The translations under genes were made by a program, and so were the position numbers. A DNA stretch of 64,000 bases from the NCBI RefSeq assembly GCF_900475285.1, contig NZ_LS483370.1, positions 4,106,001 through 4,170,000 on the forward strand, given 5' to 3'. Positions 63,256 to 64,000 of the stretch are shown here, piece by piece. The first letter of the stretch is position 1. Each line of letters starts with the position of its first letter. Under the pieces are notes generated by a model. It was given only the letters and a program-made list of their open reading frames with translations, was not told the DNA's origin and made no database searches. The stretch is from Pseudomonas taetrolens (GTDB lineage Bacteria > Pseudomonadota > Gammaproteobacteria > Pseudomonadales > Pseudomonadaceae).

Positions 63256-63987
63256 TCATAACGGCAATACGGCACGAGCGGGCGTAACCATACCCGTCAT
63301 CCCGGGCACCAGACGCCTCCAGTCTTCGGGGGCAATATAGCCCAGCATTTTCGGCTGAACGCTGCTGCCATCGGCCTTGATGAACAATGCAGAACCGTAG
63401 CCCAAGGCCGTGTCGGTTGGCACCTGCAGGTCCTTTTCCATTTGCTCCATGCACTCGCTGTGAGTCACCAGTACCAGATTGCGGCCCGGCACCTTGTGCC
63501 GGAGCGCATCACGTAACATCGTGCCCCGGCAGTTGAACAACCAGTCCTGCGCCTCAACGGGACGAATAAACATGGCGTCAGCTGTTTGGCGGGCCCGAGT
63601 CAGCAAGCTGCTGTAAATATCGACGGTATTAAGCCCTAACTGTTGAAAGTCCATGCCCAGCTTTCGGACGGTCGCTTCGCCGCGCACGGTCACACCGTCT
63701 GCGGCCCCCAAACAAGGGGCTGTCGAGCGATCACAGCGTTCGGCATGTCGCACCAGGGCAATCACATCGCCGCTTTCCCAGCTTTCGGTCAATGCGAGCA
63801 CCCGGCTGGCGTTACCGGGTTGCGCCAAATCCGGCGCCGACGCAGGCGCCAGCAACTTCAGGGTGAGCGCCACCGTGAGCAGCGTCGCTGCAATCACTAC
63901 CAGAACATTTTTATAAGGTGCCAGCCCGCTGAGTAATTGCGCTGGCTTAGCGCCGGTCAGACGAAAACTCGATATCACGGTAAGCAT
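63256..63987 (-). CDS. Membrane-anchored histidine phosphatase family protein
   Basis: A 243-residue protein with an N-terminal hydrophobic segment (about residues 28-48, NVLVVIAATLLTVALTLKLL) and a periplasm-facing branch-2 histidine phosphatase domain (VIALVRHAERCDRS as the RHAE catalytic motif, VRGEATVRKLG, YSSLLTRARQTADAM, LVLVTHSECMEQME). The style is that of lipopolysaccharide or heptose phosphate phosphatases, but the substrate is not clear. The ATG at 63987 lies close to a GGAGG site near the window edge. Confidence 0.88.
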   Translation of the reverse strand: MLTVISSFRLTGAKPAQLLSGLAPYKNVLVVIAATLLTVALTLKLLAPASAPDLAQPGNASRVLALTESWESGDVIALVRHAERCDRSTAPCLGAADGVTVRGEATVRKLGMDFQQLGLNTVDIYSSLLTRARQTADAMFIRPVEAQDWLFNCRGTMLRDALRHKVPGRNLVLVTHSECMEQMEKDLQVPTDTALGYGSALFIKADGSSVQPKMLGYIAPEDWRRLVPGMTGMVTPARAVLPL

Positions 63988-64000
63988 GCCTCCAGGCCGT

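Noticed and set aside
1..64000. CRISPR arrays, tRNA or rRNA genes, plasmid or phage replication origins
   Set aside because: No regularly spaced repeats, no tRNA-like cloverleaf and no iteron clusters were noticed by eye; a covariance-model scan would be decisive.

Overview
The window looks like a chromosomal segment of a Pseudomonas, probably of the P. fluorescens lineage. That assignment is inferred from protein style, the moa/nas/gar gene content, sigma-54 promoters and REP-like intergenic repeats; no rRNA or other phylogenetic marker is present. No tRNA, rRNA, CRISPR array, insertion sequence or prophage was seen.

Region 1 (1-9.4 kb) is a molybdenum-cofactor district. The end of moaA, a bestrophin-like channel gene, moaC, moaD and moaE lie on the plus strand, moeA and moaB on the minus strand, then mobA and a LysR regulator on the plus strand. 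A DyP-type peroxidase and a YdeP/FdhF-type molybdopterin oxidoreductase follow on the minus strand. Region 2 (10-18 kb) is a sulfonate/sulfate-ester scavenging locus: an aldo/keto reductase, a XRE-cupin regulator with a possible 22-codon leader ORF, and a minus-strand operon running TauD/AtsK-like dioxygenase, periplasmic binding protein, two permeases, ATPase and flavin-dependent monooxygenase.

Region 3 (18.1-28.3 kb) is the nitrate-assimilation locus: nasS and nasT (sensor and ANTAR antiterminator), a nitrate transporter, a PP2C-kinase fusion, an FAD subunit, nitrate reductase and siroheme synthase SumT. Two separate sigma-54 promoters each feed a leader that carries two hexaloop hairpins followed by an intrinsic terminator, the expected RNA target of NasT. 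No siroheme nitrite reductase is encoded here. Region 4 (28.5-35 kb) is a galactarate/glucarate catabolic cluster: garD, a GudP-type transporter, ketoglutarate-semialdehyde dehydrogenase, kdgD and a GntR/FadR-type regulator.

Region 5 (35-51.7 kb) is the most accessory-looking part. It holds an orphan type VI secretion cargo unit (hcp, DUF4123 adaptor, a 1,212-residue MIX-motif effector with membrane segments) followed by three tandem near-identical membrane proteins that differ almost only in one ~55-residue transmembrane segment; these are likely immunity proteins. Next come a 1,568-residue SF1 helicase with a C-terminal nuclease-like domain (candidate defence gene) and an autotransporter. 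Region 6 (51.8-62.4 kb) is a full Ter stress operon (terZABCDE order) joined to a biosynthetic module of ATP-grasp, phosphoribosyltransferase, two HAD phosphatases (one broken by a one-base homopolymer shift), a StiP-like protein and a citrate-lyase-beta-like protein. The window ends with an unrecognised 168-residue protein and a membrane-anchored histidine phosphatase.

Most genes sit in tight same-strand groups with 1-4 base stop/start overlaps, so translational coupling is common in the molybdenum-cofactor, sulfonate, T6SS-immunity and Ter groups.
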